Below the pieces are notes generated by a model. That model was not told where the DNA came from. It did no database searches and was given only the letters and a program-made list of their open reading frames with translations. 64,000 nucleotides of DNA from Bradyrhizobium diazoefficiens (GTDB lineage Bacteria; Pseudomonadota; Alphaproteobacteria; Rhizobiales; Xanthobacteraceae). The stretch is taken from the NCBI RefSeq assembly GCF_016599855.1, contig NZ_CP067041.1:3658001-3722000 (forward strand). The letters run 5' to 3'. Below, piece by piece: positions 17,545 through 27,985 of the stretch. Each line of letters opens with the position of its first letter. The stretch's first letter is position 1. A program made the position numbers and the translations under genes.

Positions 17545-18801
17545 CTAGCGCCGCAAGGCGGGTACGATCAGGAACGGGATCATCCCGAGCACCACGCTCG
17601 CAAGTGCGAAGACGAGCAGCGCGTTGTAGCCGTGGGTCGCGTCGTGGATCAGGCCGCCGCTCCAGGAGCCGAAGGCGGAGCCCAGCCCGCTGCCGATCGA
17701 GATGGTGCCGTAGATCGTGCCGACCCGCTTGCCTCTGAAGATCTTCATCGCGGTTGCCGTGATCAGCGGCCCGCGCGAGCCCATCATGCTGCCGAAGCAG
17801 ATGACGAAGCCGGTAAGCAGAATAACGTTCGGATAATACTGAAGCAGCCAGAGCAGGAAGATGCCGAGGATCGAGATCGCGTAGCTGAGCAGAACCGATG
17901 GCCGGCGCCCGATCAACCCGTCGAGCGCGGACACGCCAAGCATTCCGAACACCAGCACGACGCCCGAAAAGCCCCAGGCTGTCGCGGCCTGGAGTGGCGG
18001 AAAGCCGGCGTCGATCAGATAGGCCACGATTTGGGCTGCGATCGCGTACATGCCGACGGCGGTAAAGAAGAAGGTCGAAAACAGCGCCCAGAAGGCGTGG
18101 TGGCGCATCGCGCTCAATAACGTCCAGCCGTTGTCGACGAAATCAGGATCGGTCTTCTTGGTGATGTGCGGCGAGCCGGCTGCGAATCTGCGCCAGGGCA
18201 GGAGCATGAGCGGCACCAGCAGGCCGAGCGCGGCGAAGCCGTAGACCTGGTAGGTCTCGCGCCAGCCGAGGCGATCGATCAGCAGCTGCGAGGCCGGCAG
18301 CAGCGCCAGCACGCCGCCGCCCATCGCCGAGTACACCACCGCCATCGCAGTCGGCAGCTTTGGCCCGAACCAGCGGCCGAGCAGGATCGAGTTCGGCACA
18401 TTGCCGATGAAGGCGACGCCAACGCCGACGCACAATCCGATCGATATCTGGAATTGCCAGAGCGCCTGCGCATGGCCTGCGATCAGGAAAGCTGAGCCGA
18501 GCAGCAATAGGCCAAGCGCATAGACGATGCGCGGCCCGGAATGATCGAACAGGCGGCCGACCAGCGGCGCCGTCAGTCCGCTGATGAGCCAGGTCAGCGA
18601 ATAGATCGAGACGACTTGCCCGCGGTCCCAGCCGAAATTTTCGGAGATCGGTTTGAGGAAGACCGTGAAGCTTTCGCTCAGGCCGCGGCCGAGCACGGCC
18701 AGCGTGAAGCACAGCGCGAGCACGACAAGCGCGGTGCGTACCGCGCCTTGCTGCGTGTTTGCCTGTTCCTTCGATATTTCCCTGGGCGTCTTCTGATCCA
18801 T
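17545..18801 (-). CDS. MFS transporter, monocarboxylate-porter/OFA-like
   Basis: This encodes 418 residues with twelve hydrophobic segments. The N-terminal half carries the conserved pattern of the monocarboxylate/oxalate-formate-like subgroup (FGWDRGQVVSIYSLTWLISG), and the A-like motif GRLFDHSGPR lies between helices 2 and 3; the corresponding motif LDGLIGRRPSVLLSY recurs in the second half. It is a proton- or solute-coupled secondary carrier in the inner membrane, substrate unknown. It stands just upstream of nothing related, being separated from tyrS by a hairpin. Confidence 0.82.
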   Translation of the reverse strand: MDQKTPREISKEQANTQQGAVRTALVVLALCFTLAVLGRGLSESFTVFLKPISENFGWDRGQVVSIYSLTWLISGLTAPLVGRLFDHSGPRIVYALGLLLLGSAFLIAGHAQALWQFQISIGLCVGVGVAFIGNVPNSILLGRWFGPKLPTAMAVVYSAMGGGVLALLPASQLLIDRLGWRETYQVYGFAALGLLVPLMLLPWRRFAAGSPHITKKTDPDFVDNGWTLLSAMRHHAFWALFSTFFFTAVGMYAIAAQIVAYLIDAGFPPLQAATAWGFSGVVLVFGMLGVSALDGLIGRRPSVLLSYAISILGIFLLWLLQYYPNVILLTGFVICFGSMMGSRGPLITATAMKIFRGKRVGTIYGTISIGSGLGSAFGSWSGGLIHDATHGYNALLVFALASVVLGMIPFLIVPALRR

Positions 18802-18808
18802 CGCTTAT

Positions 18809-18834
18809 CAGGGAGCGCGTTTCGGCGCGCCCTG
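18809..18834 (-). terminator. hairpin between tyrS and the MFS gene
   Basis: The arms CAGGGAGCGCG and CGCGCCCTG enclose a five- to six-base loop and form a strong GC-rich stem with one bulge. It sits 24 bases after the tyrS stop (minus strand) and just before the MFS start. No U-run follows, so it may be an attenuator or processing signal rather than a classical terminator. Confidence 0.35.
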
Positions 18835-18857
18835 ACAAGCATCAAAAGCTCATACGC

Positions 18858-20111
18858 CTATGCAGGCCTGATGAGGACGTGCTTCTTCTTGCCGAAGGAT
18901 AGCTTGATCACGCCTTCCGGCGTCAGATTGGCGGCAGACAGCCCCATCTTTTCATCTGTGACAGGCTCGTCATTGACGCGCAGGCCGCCGCCCTTGATCT
19001 GACGTCGCGCTTCGCCGTTGGAAGTGACGAGTCCCGCCTTGACGAAGGCGTTGAGCACGCCGAGGCCGGTCTCCAACTCGCCGCGCGGAATTTCGACCGT
19101 CGGCAGGCTTTCGGCGAGTGCACCTTCCTCGAAAGTGCGGCGCGCGGTTTCGGCAGCCTCGTTCGCGGCATCGCGGCCATGCAACAGGGCGGTCGCTTCC
19201 GTCGCCAGCACCTTCTTGGCCTCGTTGATCTCTGAGCCGCCGAGCGCCTCGAACTTCCTGATCTCGCTCATCGGCAGCGTCGTGAACAACTTCAGGAACT
19301 TGCCGACGTCGGCATCCTCGGTGTTGCGCCAGTACTGCCAGAAATCGTAAGGGCTGAACTGGTCGGCGTTGAGCCACACCGCGCCTTGCGCGGTTTTGCC
19401 CATCTTGGCGCCCGACGCGGTCGTCAGCAGCGGCGTCGTCAGCGCGAACAGCTGATGCGTGCCCATGCGGCGCCCGAGATCGACGCCCATGATGATGTTG
19501 CCCCACTGATCCGAGCCGCCCATCTGCAAATGGCAGCCGGTGCGCCTGGCCAACTCGACGAAATCGTAAGCCTGGCAGATCATGTAATTGAACTCGATGA
19601 AGCTCATCTCCTGCTCGCGCTCGAGCCGCAGGCGCACGGAGTCCATCGTCAGCATGCGGTTGACCGAGAAATGCCGGCCGACGTCGCGCAACATCTCGAT
19701 CCAGTTCAGTTTGGTTAACCACTCGGCATTGTCGAGCATGATGGCGTCGCTCTTGCCATCGCCATAGCGCAGCACTTTTGCGAACACGCCGCGGATCGAC
19801 GCCTTGTTGGCCTCGATCTCGGCGACGGTGCGGATCGCGCGGGTCTCGTCTTTGCCGGAGGGATCGCCGACCATGGTGGTGCCGCCGCCCATCAGCGTGA
19901 TCGGCTTGTTGCCGGATTGCTGAAGCCAGTGCAGCAGCATCATGGTCAGGTAGTTGCCGATGTGCAGCGAGGGAGCGGTACAGTCGTAGCCGACATAGGC
20001 GATCGCCTCGCCCTTGGCGGCGAGGGCGTCCAGCCCGTCGAAATCGGAGCATTGGTGGATGAATCCACGTTCCTGCAGGGTGTTGAGGAAATCCGATTTA
20101 AATGCAGTCAT
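18858..20111 (-). CDS. tyrS: tyrosyl-tRNA synthetase
   Basis: This encodes 417 residues, the usual length for bacterial TyrRS of the short TyrS type. The HIGH-equivalent HIGN occurs in [11 protein letters not shown], and the KMSKS-equivalent is KMGKT in [14 protein letters not shown]. The tyrosine pocket is visible in YDCTAPS and [10 protein letters not shown]. The C-terminal S4 RNA-binding domain follows ([21 protein letters not shown]). It charges tRNA-Tyr in the cytoplasm. It is transcribed away from anmK, an arrangement I recall as common in rhizobia. Confidence 0.97.
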   Translation of the reverse strand: MTAFKSDFLNTLQERGFIHQCSDFDGLDALAAKGEAIAYVGYDCTAPSLHIGNYLTMMLLHWLQQSGNKPITLMGGGTTMVGDPSGKDETRAIRTVAEIEANKASIRGVFAKVLRYGDGKSDAIMLDNAEWLTKLNWIEMLRDVGRHFSVNRMLTMDSVRLRLEREQEMSFIEFNYMICQAYDFVELARRTGCHLQMGGSDQWGNIIMGVDLGRRMGTHQLFALTTPLLTTASGAKMGKTAQGAVWLNADQFSPYDFWQYWRNTEDADVGKFLKLFTTLPMSEIRKFEALGGSEINEAKKVLATEATALLHGRDAANEAAETARRTFEEGALAESLPTVEIPRGELETGLGVLNAFVKAGLVTSNGEARRQIKGGGLRVNDEPVTDEKMGLSAANLTPEGVIKLSFGKKKHVLIRPA

Positions 20112-20276
20112 CTGTCGGCGTGCCTGACAATTCTTGGTTTACTGTTTTGGGAGCAATTTAAGGGTCTTCGGTGGGAACTCGATTGCCGCCCGCCACTTGG
20201 CGCTGTGGCATTATAAGATGTGTCCCTCTGGCACAAGATCGGCATGCCGGAGGGGGTCTTGTGAGGACGCTGATCC

Positions 20277-21380
20277 ATGATGTTGACGGCACTCGGTTTG
20301 ATGAGCGGCACCTCGCTGGATGGGGTGGATGTCGCGCTGATCGAAACCGATGGAAGGCAGGTGAAGGCGTTCGGGCCGTCCGGCTACCGGCCCTATAGCC
20401 CGGCCGAGCGCAATCTGCTTCGCCAGGCGCTAAGCGAGGCCGTGCACCTGCCGCAGCGCGATGCCCGGCCGGGGATTTTGGCCGAGGCCGAACGGGCGGT
20501 GACGCGGGCGCACGCCGAGGCAGTCGCCGCCTTCGTCGCCCAGAACCGGATGAAGCCGGAGGAGATCGACATCGTCGGCTTCCACGGCCAGACCGTGCTG
20601 CACCGTCCCGAACGGCGGCTGACCGTCCAGATCGGCGATGCGCCGGCCCTTGCCAAAGCCATCCATGTCCCTGTGATGTACGATTTCCGCGCCGCCGACG
20701 TCGAGGCCGGCGGGCAGGGCGCGCCGCTCGTGCCGGTTTATCACCGGGCGCTGGCGCAATCGCTGGCGCGCGAGGGGCCGATCGTCGTGGTGAATATCGG
20801 CGGTGTTTCCAACATCACCTATATCGACGGCAACGACACGTTGATCGCCTGCGACACCGGGCCCGGCAACGCGCTGCTCGACGATTTCATGTACCGCACC
20901 ATGAACAAGGCGTTCGACGCGGAAGGAAAATTTGCTGCGCTCGGCAAGGCCGACGAGGCCTGGATTTCCCGCGCGCTGCAGTTGCCGTTCTTCGCAGTCC
21001 CGCCGCCGAAATCACTCGACCGCAACGACTTTGCCGCCTTGAGGCTCGGCGACGTTGCGCCGGCCGACGGCGCGGCGACGCTCACCGCTTTCACTGCGGC
21101 TGCGATCGCGCGCATCATTCCGTTGTTGCCGCGGCGGCCGCGGAGCTGGATCGTCTGCGGCGGCGGCGCGCGCAATCTCACCATGCTGCGCATGCTGAGG
21201 GAGCGGGTCGGAACGGCGACCGTAGAGGCCGCCGAGACGCTGGGCTGGGCCTCCGACGCCATCGAGGCGCAGGCCTTCGGCTTCCTCGCCGCGCGTGGCC
21301 TCAAGGGCCTGCCGCTGTCCTATCCCGCTACCACGGGCGTGCCGATGCCGATGACCGGCGGAGTGATCGCGCGCCCGTGA
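20277..21380 (+). CDS. anmK: anhydro-N-acetylmuramic acid kinase
   Basis: This encodes 367 residues with the ATPase-fold motifs of AnmK: GLMSGTSLDGVDVA at the N-terminus, VNIGGVSNIT, the phosphate-2 motif ACDTGPGNALLDD, and the adenosine motif CGGGARN. The enzyme opens and phosphorylates 1,6-anhydro-MurNAc from peptidoglycan turnover, giving MurNAc-6-phosphate. ATG codons at 20277 and 20280 are both possible starts. It is divergent from tyrS. Confidence 0.95.
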   Translation: MMLTALGLMSGTSLDGVDVALIETDGRQVKAFGPSGYRPYSPAERNLLRQALSEAVHLPQRDARPGILAEAERAVTRAHAEAVAAFVAQNRMKPEEIDIVGFHGQTVLHRPERRLTVQIGDAPALAKAIHVPVMYDFRAADVEAGGQGAPLVPVYHRALAQSLAREGPIVVVNIGGVSNITYIDGNDTLIACDTGPGNALLDDFMYRTMNKAFDAEGKFAALGKADEAWISRALQLPFFAVPPPKSLDRNDFAALRLGDVAPADGAATLTAFTAAAIARIIPLLPRRPRSWIVCGGGARNLTMLRMLRERVGTATVEAAETLGWASDAIEAQAFGFLAARGLKGLPLSYPATTGVPMPMTGGVIARP

Positions 21381-21396
21381 CGTCAAGGGCGGGTTG

Positions 21397-21457
21397 ATGC
21401 AGCTGCATTGAACTTGACGGATAAATGCAAATGCATCTATGTTGGATGCAGTTGCAT
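21397..21457. promoter_or_regulatory. three ATGCA-NN-TGCAT-type operators upstream of the GST gene
   Basis: ATGCAGCTGCAT (21397-21408, perfect palindrome), ATGCAAATGCAT (21425-21436) and ATGCAGTTGCAT (21446-21457) lie in the 98-base gap before the GST start. The last two are 21 bases apart start to start, two helical turns, so they would present on the same face. This looks like cooperative binding by a dimeric regulator, for example of MarR or HxlR type; the regulator is not in this window. Confidence 0.6.
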
Positions 21458-21478
21458 CGAACCGCCGGGATCATCGCC

Positions 21479-22174
21479 ATGACGACCTCATCTGAAACGC
21501 CCGCTTCACTGAAACTCATCAGCCACAAGCTTTGCCCCTACGTGCAGCGCGCGGTGATCGCGCTCAAGGAGAAGGGCGTGCCGTTCGAGCGGATTGACAT
21601 CGATCTCGCCAACAAGCCGGACTGGTTTCTAAAGCTGTCGCCGCTCGGCAAGGTGCCGGTCCTGGTGGTGACGACGGACAAGGGCGAGGTCGCGCTGTTC
21701 GAAAGCAATGTAATTTGCGAGTACATTGAGGAGACGCAGGGCGGCGCGAAACTGCATCCGGCCGACGCGCTGAAGCGCGCTGAACACCGCGCCTGGATGG
21801 AGTTCGGCTCGGCAATCCTAGGTGATCTCTGGGGCCTGGAGACGACGACGAATCCGGCAACCTTCGAAGGCAAGCGTCAGGCGCTCGCAGCGAAATTGGC
21901 GCGTGTCGAGGCCGCGCTCAGCGCAGGCCCGTTCTTCGCCGGCGCGGAGTTCAGTCTGGTCGATGCCGTGTTCGCTCCCGTCTTTCGCTATTTCGACGTA
22001 TTCGACGAACTGGCCGAACTCGGCATCTTCAGCGATCTGCCGAAGGTGCGCGCCTGGCGCGCGAAGCTCGCGAAGCGTCCGAGCGTTCGCACGGCGGTCG
22101 GCGCGGACTATCCGCAATTGCTGCGCGCTTTCCTCGTTCGGCACGACGCGCATCTGCTCAAGCTCGCGGCCTGA
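21479..22174 (+). CDS. glutathione S-transferase family protein
   Basis: This encodes 231 residues. The N-terminal thioredoxin-like domain carries LKLISHKLCPYVQRAVIALKEKG, with the Cys-Pro-Tyr of omega/zeta/dehydroascorbate-reductase-like GSTs, then KVPVLV and the glutathione-binding ALFESNVICEYIEE. The helical C-terminal domain follows. The catalytic residue is probably that Cys, pointing to thiol transfer rather than conjugation. The ATG at 21479 is chosen because upstream in-frame ATGs at 21425-21446 are part of the operator repeats. Three such repeats suggest ligand-induced expression. Confidence 0.88.
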   Translation: MTTSSETPASLKLISHKLCPYVQRAVIALKEKGVPFERIDIDLANKPDWFLKLSPLGKVPVLVVTTDKGEVALFESNVICEYIEETQGGAKLHPADALKRAEHRAWMEFGSAILGDLWGLETTTNPATFEGKRQALAAKLARVEAALSAGPFFAGAEFSLVDAVFAPVFRYFDVFDELAELGIFSDLPKVRAWRAKLAKRPSVRTAVGADYPQLLRAFLVRHDAHLLKLAA

Positions 22175-22242
22175 GCGATGTCGCCATTGGTCTGACGCTG
22201 GTTGCCGGTGTGCTCGATGAAGCTGGCTTGAGCGGCGCGCCT

Positions 22243-22890
22243 TTACCGCACGTTGGCGAGACGCATGTCGAGATACGCCGTGATGGTCTCCATCAGCGGC
22301 TCGAGCTTGGCGTCGAAGAAGTGGTTGGCGCCGGGGATGACCTGCTGGTCGATCACGATGCCCTTCTGCGTCTTCAGCTTCTCGACCAGCGTGTTGACGT
22401 CTTTGGGCGGCACCACCGCGTCCTTCTCGCCGTGCACGATCAGGCCCGAGGACGGGCAGGGCGCGAGAAACGAGAAATCGTAGAGATTGGCCGGCGGCGC
22501 GATCGAGATGAAGCCCTCGACCTCGGGGCGGCGCATCAGAAGCTGCATGCCGATCCAGGCGCCGAACGAGAATCCGGCGACCCAGCAGGCGCGCGCTTCG
22601 GGATTGATGGTCTGCGCCCAGTCGAGGGCTGCCGCCGCATCCGACAATTCGCCGGTGCCGTGGTCGAACGAGCCCTGGCTGCGCCCGACGCCGCGGAAAT
22701 TGAAGCGCAGCACCGAGAAGCCGCGATGCGCAAACGCGTAGTAGCACTGGTACACGATCTGATGGTTCATCGTGCCGTGAAACTGCGGATGCGGATGCAG
22801 GATCATCGCGATCGGCGCGTTCTTCTGCTTGGCCGGGTGATAGCGGCCTTCGAGACGGCCGGCGGGGCCGGTAAAAATAACTTCAGGCAT
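22243..22890 (-). CDS. alpha/beta hydrolase (dienelactone-hydrolase/serine-esterase like)
   Basis: This encodes 215 residues of the alpha/beta-hydrolase fold. It shows AMILHPHPQFHGTMNHQIV near the N-terminus, the nucleophile elbow GFSFGAW, an Asp in HGEKDAVVPP, and the final His in PGANHFF, so the triad is complete. Close relatives are annotated as predicted hydrolases of the YpfH/KANL3-like type with no known substrate. The ATG at 22890 follows AAGAGA; an in-frame ATG at 22938 adds 16 polar residues and has no visible ribosome-binding site. It converges with the GST gene. Confidence 0.85.
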   Translation of the reverse strand: MPEVIFTGPAGRLEGRYHPAKQKNAPIAMILHPHPQFHGTMNHQIVYQCYYAFAHRGFSVLRFNFRGVGRSQGSFDHGTGELSDAAAALDWAQTINPEARACWVAGFSFGAWIGMQLLMRRPEVEGFISIAPPANLYDFSFLAPCPSSGLIVHGEKDAVVPPKDVNTLVEKLKTQKGIVIDQQVIPGANHFFDAKLEPLMETITAYLDMRLANVR

Positions 22891-23242
22891 CGATGATCTC
22901 TTGATTGATCTGCTGGAGCGAGGATCCTCGGCAATCAACCGATTGTGGCCTCATCGGCAGCGATGCCGACGGAAGCGCGAATGGAAGGGTGAGAAGGCGT
23001 GCGCCTCGCGGTGATGCGCAGACGGCGCGCGCGGTGACTTGACGGCCGCGTTCTAACATAGGCTGCGGGGCAAAAAGCAAGCATCTTCGACATCTGCCAA
23101 TGTGCTCAAGAACTTAGCCGGTCATCGCGGTGTCACGCCGAGGGCTGTCGGGATCAAATGAGAGCGCTACAAGTATCGGCGCTATGGCGACAACCCATTG
23201 GAATCACGATTGTTTATCGGTTACCAGCTATCTTGGAGGCGA
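22891..23242. other. gene-free stretch
   Basis: These 352 bases lie between the alpha/beta-hydrolase start and the LytTR gene stop, both minus strand. They must hold the hydrolase promoter on the left side. No tRNA, repeat, convincing terminator or conserved small frame was seen; open frames here are in the tail of antisense frames to the neighbours. Confidence 0.5.
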
Positions 23243-24187
23243 TCACACAGGTGCCGTGCGGCCTCCGAGCGAGGCGACCGCGGGCCGATAGCGGCGGCTG
23301 CCTCCAAGCGTCTTGCCGTTGTCGAAGGTGAGCTCGAAATCCCCCGACGGCTTGAACTCGACGCCGCTCACGCGGTCGAGATTGGCAAGCCTGGTCCGGT
23401 GCACGCGCACGATGGCGAAGCGGGCGAGTTCGCTCTCGGTGGCGGCGAGCGTGCCCCGGATCAGGTGCTGGGTGCCGTTGGCGAGGCTGTATTCGATGTA
23501 GTTGCCGGCGGAGGCAACCCACAGGATGTCGCGCGGTGCGACGCGAATGCGGCTGGTGCCGTCCCTTAGCCAGATCAGATCTGGCGATGGCCGCTCCAGC
23601 GGAACGACCGGCATGGACAGGGCGGCGGCCTTGCGCGGCTCACGCCGGCTTTTGATCAGCCAGAGCGTTGCACCAATCAGCAATGCAGTCACCGCATCCT
23701 TGCGGAACTCGTACAGCACCGTCGCCAGCGAGAAATGGAAGTCGTAGGCGCTGCCCGCGAGCCAAAGCACGAATTTCCGCAAGCCCACCATGCCGGCGAT
23801 GTGGAGGGCCGAGAAGCCGAGCAGGGCGGCCGCACCGATTCCGATCTGCGCTGCCAAACCCGTCGTCCGGCGCATGTGCCGCACCGACAGCATCAGCATC
23901 GGCACCAGCAGCAGGATGACGATGATGCTCGACATCTCCCAGAACAGTCGCCGGCCGATGTCATAGCTGTCGCCGCGCCAGGCGGCGTCCTGTGCGCCAG
24001 AGAGCGCATTGACGACGCCGATCGCAAGCGAAATCACGACGATCGCAGCGAACATCGTCCAGTCGCCATCGATCCCGGCAGACCAACCTCTCGTCGTCGC
24101 TGACGGCGCCTCGTCTCCTCGCGCCCGGTTCCGATCCCAAACCGTCTCGATGCGCTCCGTTTCGGGAGCATTTTGGCTCTCAACCAT
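23243..24187 (-). CDS. LytTR-family DNA-binding membrane regulator
   Basis: This encodes 314 residues. Residues about 45-205 hold four hydrophobic segments, and residues about 215-310 hold a LytTR domain with DILWVASAGNYIEYSLANG and FAIVRVHRTRLANLDRVSGVE, the hallmark strand pattern. It is thus a membrane-tethered transcription factor that may sense an envelope signal directly. The next gene, transcribed divergently 44 bases away, is a remnant of an acyltransferase; such regulator-acyltransferase pairs are familiar, so its target may have been that gene. Confidence 0.83.
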   Translation of the reverse strand: MVESQNAPETERIETVWDRNRARGDEAPSATTRGWSAGIDGDWTMFAAIVVISLAIGVVNALSGAQDAAWRGDSYDIGRRLFWEMSSIIVILLLVPMLMLSVRHMRRTTGLAAQIGIGAAALLGFSALHIAGMVGLRKFVLWLAGSAYDFHFSLATVLYEFRKDAVTALLIGATLWLIKSRREPRKAAALSMPVVPLERPSPDLIWLRDGTSRIRVAPRDILWVASAGNYIEYSLANGTQHLIRGTLAATESELARFAIVRVHRTRLANLDRVSGVEFKPSGDFELTFDNGKTLGGSRRYRPAVASLGGRTAPV

Positions 24188-24231
24188 GGCCCGAAAACCG
24201 CTGATGTCGTCCCGTCAAGGAGCAGAGAACC

Positions 24232-24417
24232 ATGTCAACACCGCAGCAAACATCAAACCCGGAACGACGCATCGACTGGATGCGGATTTTAGCTTTCGAG
24301 TTGCTGATCTTCTACCACGTTGGCCGCGTCCGGGATTGTGCAGCAACAGCCGGCCTGATGTGCGGCGGCTTCCGATTGGCGCATTGGCAAAAGATGCTAA
24401 GAGGGCGCTATGCCTGA
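24232..24417 (+). pseudogene. remnant of an acyltransferase-3 family gene
   Basis: The first 31 residues (RRIDWMRILAFELLIFYHVG) match the start of acyltransferase-3/OpgC-like membrane proteins, which continue for about 350 residues. Here the similarity ends after YHVG near base 24325, and unrelated residues run to a stop at 24415-24417, overlapping the next gene's ATG at 24410. An AGGAG ribosome-binding site before the ATG at 24232 is intact. The structure indicates a deletion that removed almost the whole gene and joined its start to the region before the cysteine desulfurase. Confidence 0.65.
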
Positions 24418-25549
24418 TCGTGTCTATCTCGACTGGAATGCGACCACACCGCTGCGCAGTGAAGCGCGCGCAGCGATGCTCGCCGCCTGCGAGCTGATCG
24501 GCAATCCGTCCTCGGTCCACGCCGAAGGCCGGGAGGCGCGGCGGCTGGTCGAGGGGGCCCGTGCCGCGCTGGCAACGGCCGTGGGCGCGCTGCCGCGGAA
24601 CGTCGTCTTCACCTCGGCTGGGACCGAGGCCAATGCGCTGGCGCTCTCGCCCGGCCTGCGTGGCCGATCGGGTGAGCCGGTGCGGCGGCTCCTGATTTCC
24701 GCGATCGAGCACGCCTCGGTGCTGGCGGGCGGCCGGTTCCCGGCACATGCCGTTGGCCAGATCCGGGTCACGCGTTCCGGCGTGGTCGATCTCGATCATG
24801 TTCGCGCGCTGCTCGCCGAGGGCCCGCCGACGCTGGTCTCGATCATGGCGGCCAACAATGAAACCGGGGCGCTGCAGCCGGTCGCGGAGGCGGCAGCGCT
24901 CGTTCATGAAGCCGGCGGCCTGCTGCACGTCGACGGGATCCAGGCGCTCGGCAAAATTGCGTTCAATATTAACGAGGTCGGCGCCGACCTTGCGACCTTT
25001 TCTGCGCACAAGATCGGCGGCCCCAAGGGCGTCGGCGCGCTGGTCGTGGCGGAGGGAATCGCCGGGCTGGAGCCGCTGCTCCGGGGCGGCGGGCAGGAGC
25101 TCGGCCGGCGGGCGGGAACCGAGAATGTCGCCGGCATCGCTGGGCTTGGCGCGGCGGTAAAAGCCGCGCTTCAGACTCTGCCGGAAGATGCGGAACGCAT
25201 GGTAACTCTCAGAGATCGCTTAGAAAATGGTATCCGGGCAGTCGCAGACGCAACGATCTTCTCGAATGAGGTCGGGCGGTTGTCGAATACCATTCTATTC
25301 ACCGCGCCGGGGCTCAAGGCCGAGACTGCCGTGATCGGCTTCGACCTCGAAGGCATTGCCGTATCCTCGGGTTCGGCCTGTTCCTCCGGGAAGGTCCAAC
25401 CGTCCCACGTGCTCTCTGCGATGGGGTATGATGTCACGGTGGCTCAGGGAGCGGTGCGCCTCAGTCTGGGCTGGTCCACAGAAGTGGATGACATCAACAG
25501 GGCATTAGAGGCTTGGCGAAAGCTGGGTAATACCCTACTTAAGGGCTAA
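24410..25549 (+). CDS. cysteine desulfurase (NifS/IscS class)
   Basis: This encodes 379 residues, class I (NifS/IscS-like) pyridoxal-phosphate desulfurase. Visible are VYLDWNATTPL, the PLP lysine in FSAHKIGGPKGVGAL, the substrate arginine region RRAGTENV, and the active cysteine loop SSGSACSSGKVQPSHVL with the extended loop of that class. It supplies sulfane sulfur from cysteine for Fe-S clusters. It precedes sufB by 113 bases and sufS is present further on, so the cluster encodes two desulfurases. Confidence 0.93.
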   Translation: MPDRVYLDWNATTPLRSEARAAMLAACELIGNPSSVHAEGREARRLVEGARAALATAVGALPRNVVFTSAGTEANALALSPGLRGRSGEPVRRLLISAIEHASVLAGGRFPAHAVGQIRVTRSGVVDLDHVRALLAEGPPTLVSIMAANNETGALQPVAEAAALVHEAGGLLHVDGIQALGKIAFNINEVGADLATFSAHKIGGPKGVGALVVAEGIAGLEPLLRGGGQELGRRAGTENVAGIAGLGAAVKAALQTLPEDAERMVTLRDRLENGIRAVADATIFSNEVGRLSNTILFTAPGLKAETAVIGFDLEGIAVSSGSACSSGKVQPSHVLSAMGYDVTVAQGAVRLSLGWSTEVDDINRALEAWRKLGNTLLKG

Positions 25550-25563
25550 GCGACGAAACACGG

Positions 25564-25578
25564 CTTGAATGGTTCTAA
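25564..25578. promoter_or_regulatory. Irr-box-like (iron control element) sequence upstream of sufB
   Basis: CTTGAATGGTTCTAA matches the recalled alphaproteobacterial Irr consensus TTAGAA-N3-TTCTAA at 10 of 12 positions, with a perfect right half. It lies 85 bases before the sufB start, directly after the desulfurase stop. Irr control of suf genes by iron/haem status is known in rhizobia, so an iron-responsive second promoter is plausible. Confidence 0.45.
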
Positions 25579-25662
25579 GCCAGTGCTTTCCACGCAGAAG
25601 CATCGTAGTAGTCGTTCGAGTTTGATCCACCGTGGTCCTTGAAACCACGAGCGGAGGATAGA

Positions 25663-27159
<1,497 letters not shown>

Positions 27160-27221
27160 TCGCCGACCCCAGCGGTGCGCATCTCGCGCTCCAACATCAA
27201 TTGAATAAACTGGATACCAAG

Positions 27222-27974
27222 ATGGCTTTGCTTGAAGTGAAAGACCTCAAGGTTCGTGTCGAGGAGCGTGAGATCCTCCACGGGCTGACGCTGACCGTGA
27301 ACGAGGGCGAGGTGCACGCGATCATGGGGCCGAACGGCTCCGGCAAGTCGACGCTCTCGCACGTCATCGCCGGCAAGCCCGGCTATGAGGTCACCGACGG
27401 CGAGATCCTGTTCAGGGGCGAGGACCTGCTGGAGATGTCGCCGGACGAGCGTGCTGCGAAGGGCGTGTTCCTGGCGTTCCAGTATCCGGTCGAGATCCCC
27501 GGCGTCACTACCATGAACTTCCTGCGGACCGCGCTGAATGCCCAGCGCAAGGCGCGCGGCGAGAGCGAACTGATGGTGCCGGACTTCCTGAAGAAGGTCC
27601 GTGAAGTCTCGAAATCGCTGAACATCCCGCAGGACATGCTCAAGCGCGGCGTCAATGTCGGCTTCTCCGGCGGCGAGAAGAAGCGCAACGAGGTGCTGCA
27701 GATGGCGCTGTTCGAGCCGAGCCTGTGCATCCTCGACGAGATGGATTCCGGCCTCGACATCGACGCGCTGCGCATTGCGGCCGACGGCGTCAACGCGCTG
27801 CGTTCGCCGGGGCGTGCGATGGTCGTGATCACCCATTATCAGCGGCTGCTCAACTACATCGTGCCCGATGTCGTGCACGTGATGTCGAAGGGCCGTGTCG
27901 TGAAGAGCGGCGGCAAGGAACTGGCGCTGGAGCTGGAAGCGTCCGGCTACGCCCAGTTCGAGGACGCCGCGTAA
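27222..27974 (+). CDS. sufC: Fe-S cluster assembly ATPase SufC
   Basis: This encodes 250 residues of an ABC-type ATPase without a membrane partner: Walker A GPNGSGKST, signature GFSGGEKKRNEV, Walker B LCILDEMDSGLD and switch His in VVITHYQRLL. The family's KxxGE-like EVHAIMGPNG and the SufC-specific FSGGEKKRNE are both present. It drives conformational change in the SufB-SufD complex. It is 62 bases after sufB and 11 bases before sufD. The start at 27222 (MALLEV) is standard for the family. Confidence 0.97.
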   Translation: MALLEVKDLKVRVEEREILHGLTLTVNEGEVHAIMGPNGSGKSTLSHVIAGKPGYEVTDGEILFRGEDLLEMSPDERAAKGVFLAFQYPVEIPGVTTMNFLRTALNAQRKARGESELMVPDFLKKVREVSKSLNIPQDMLKRGVNVGFSGGEKKRNEVLQMALFEPSLCILDEMDSGLDIDALRIAADGVNALRSPGRAMVVITHYQRLLNYIVPDVVHVMSKGRVVKSGGKELALELEASGYAQFEDAA

Positions 27975-27985
27975 GGAATTTTGTG

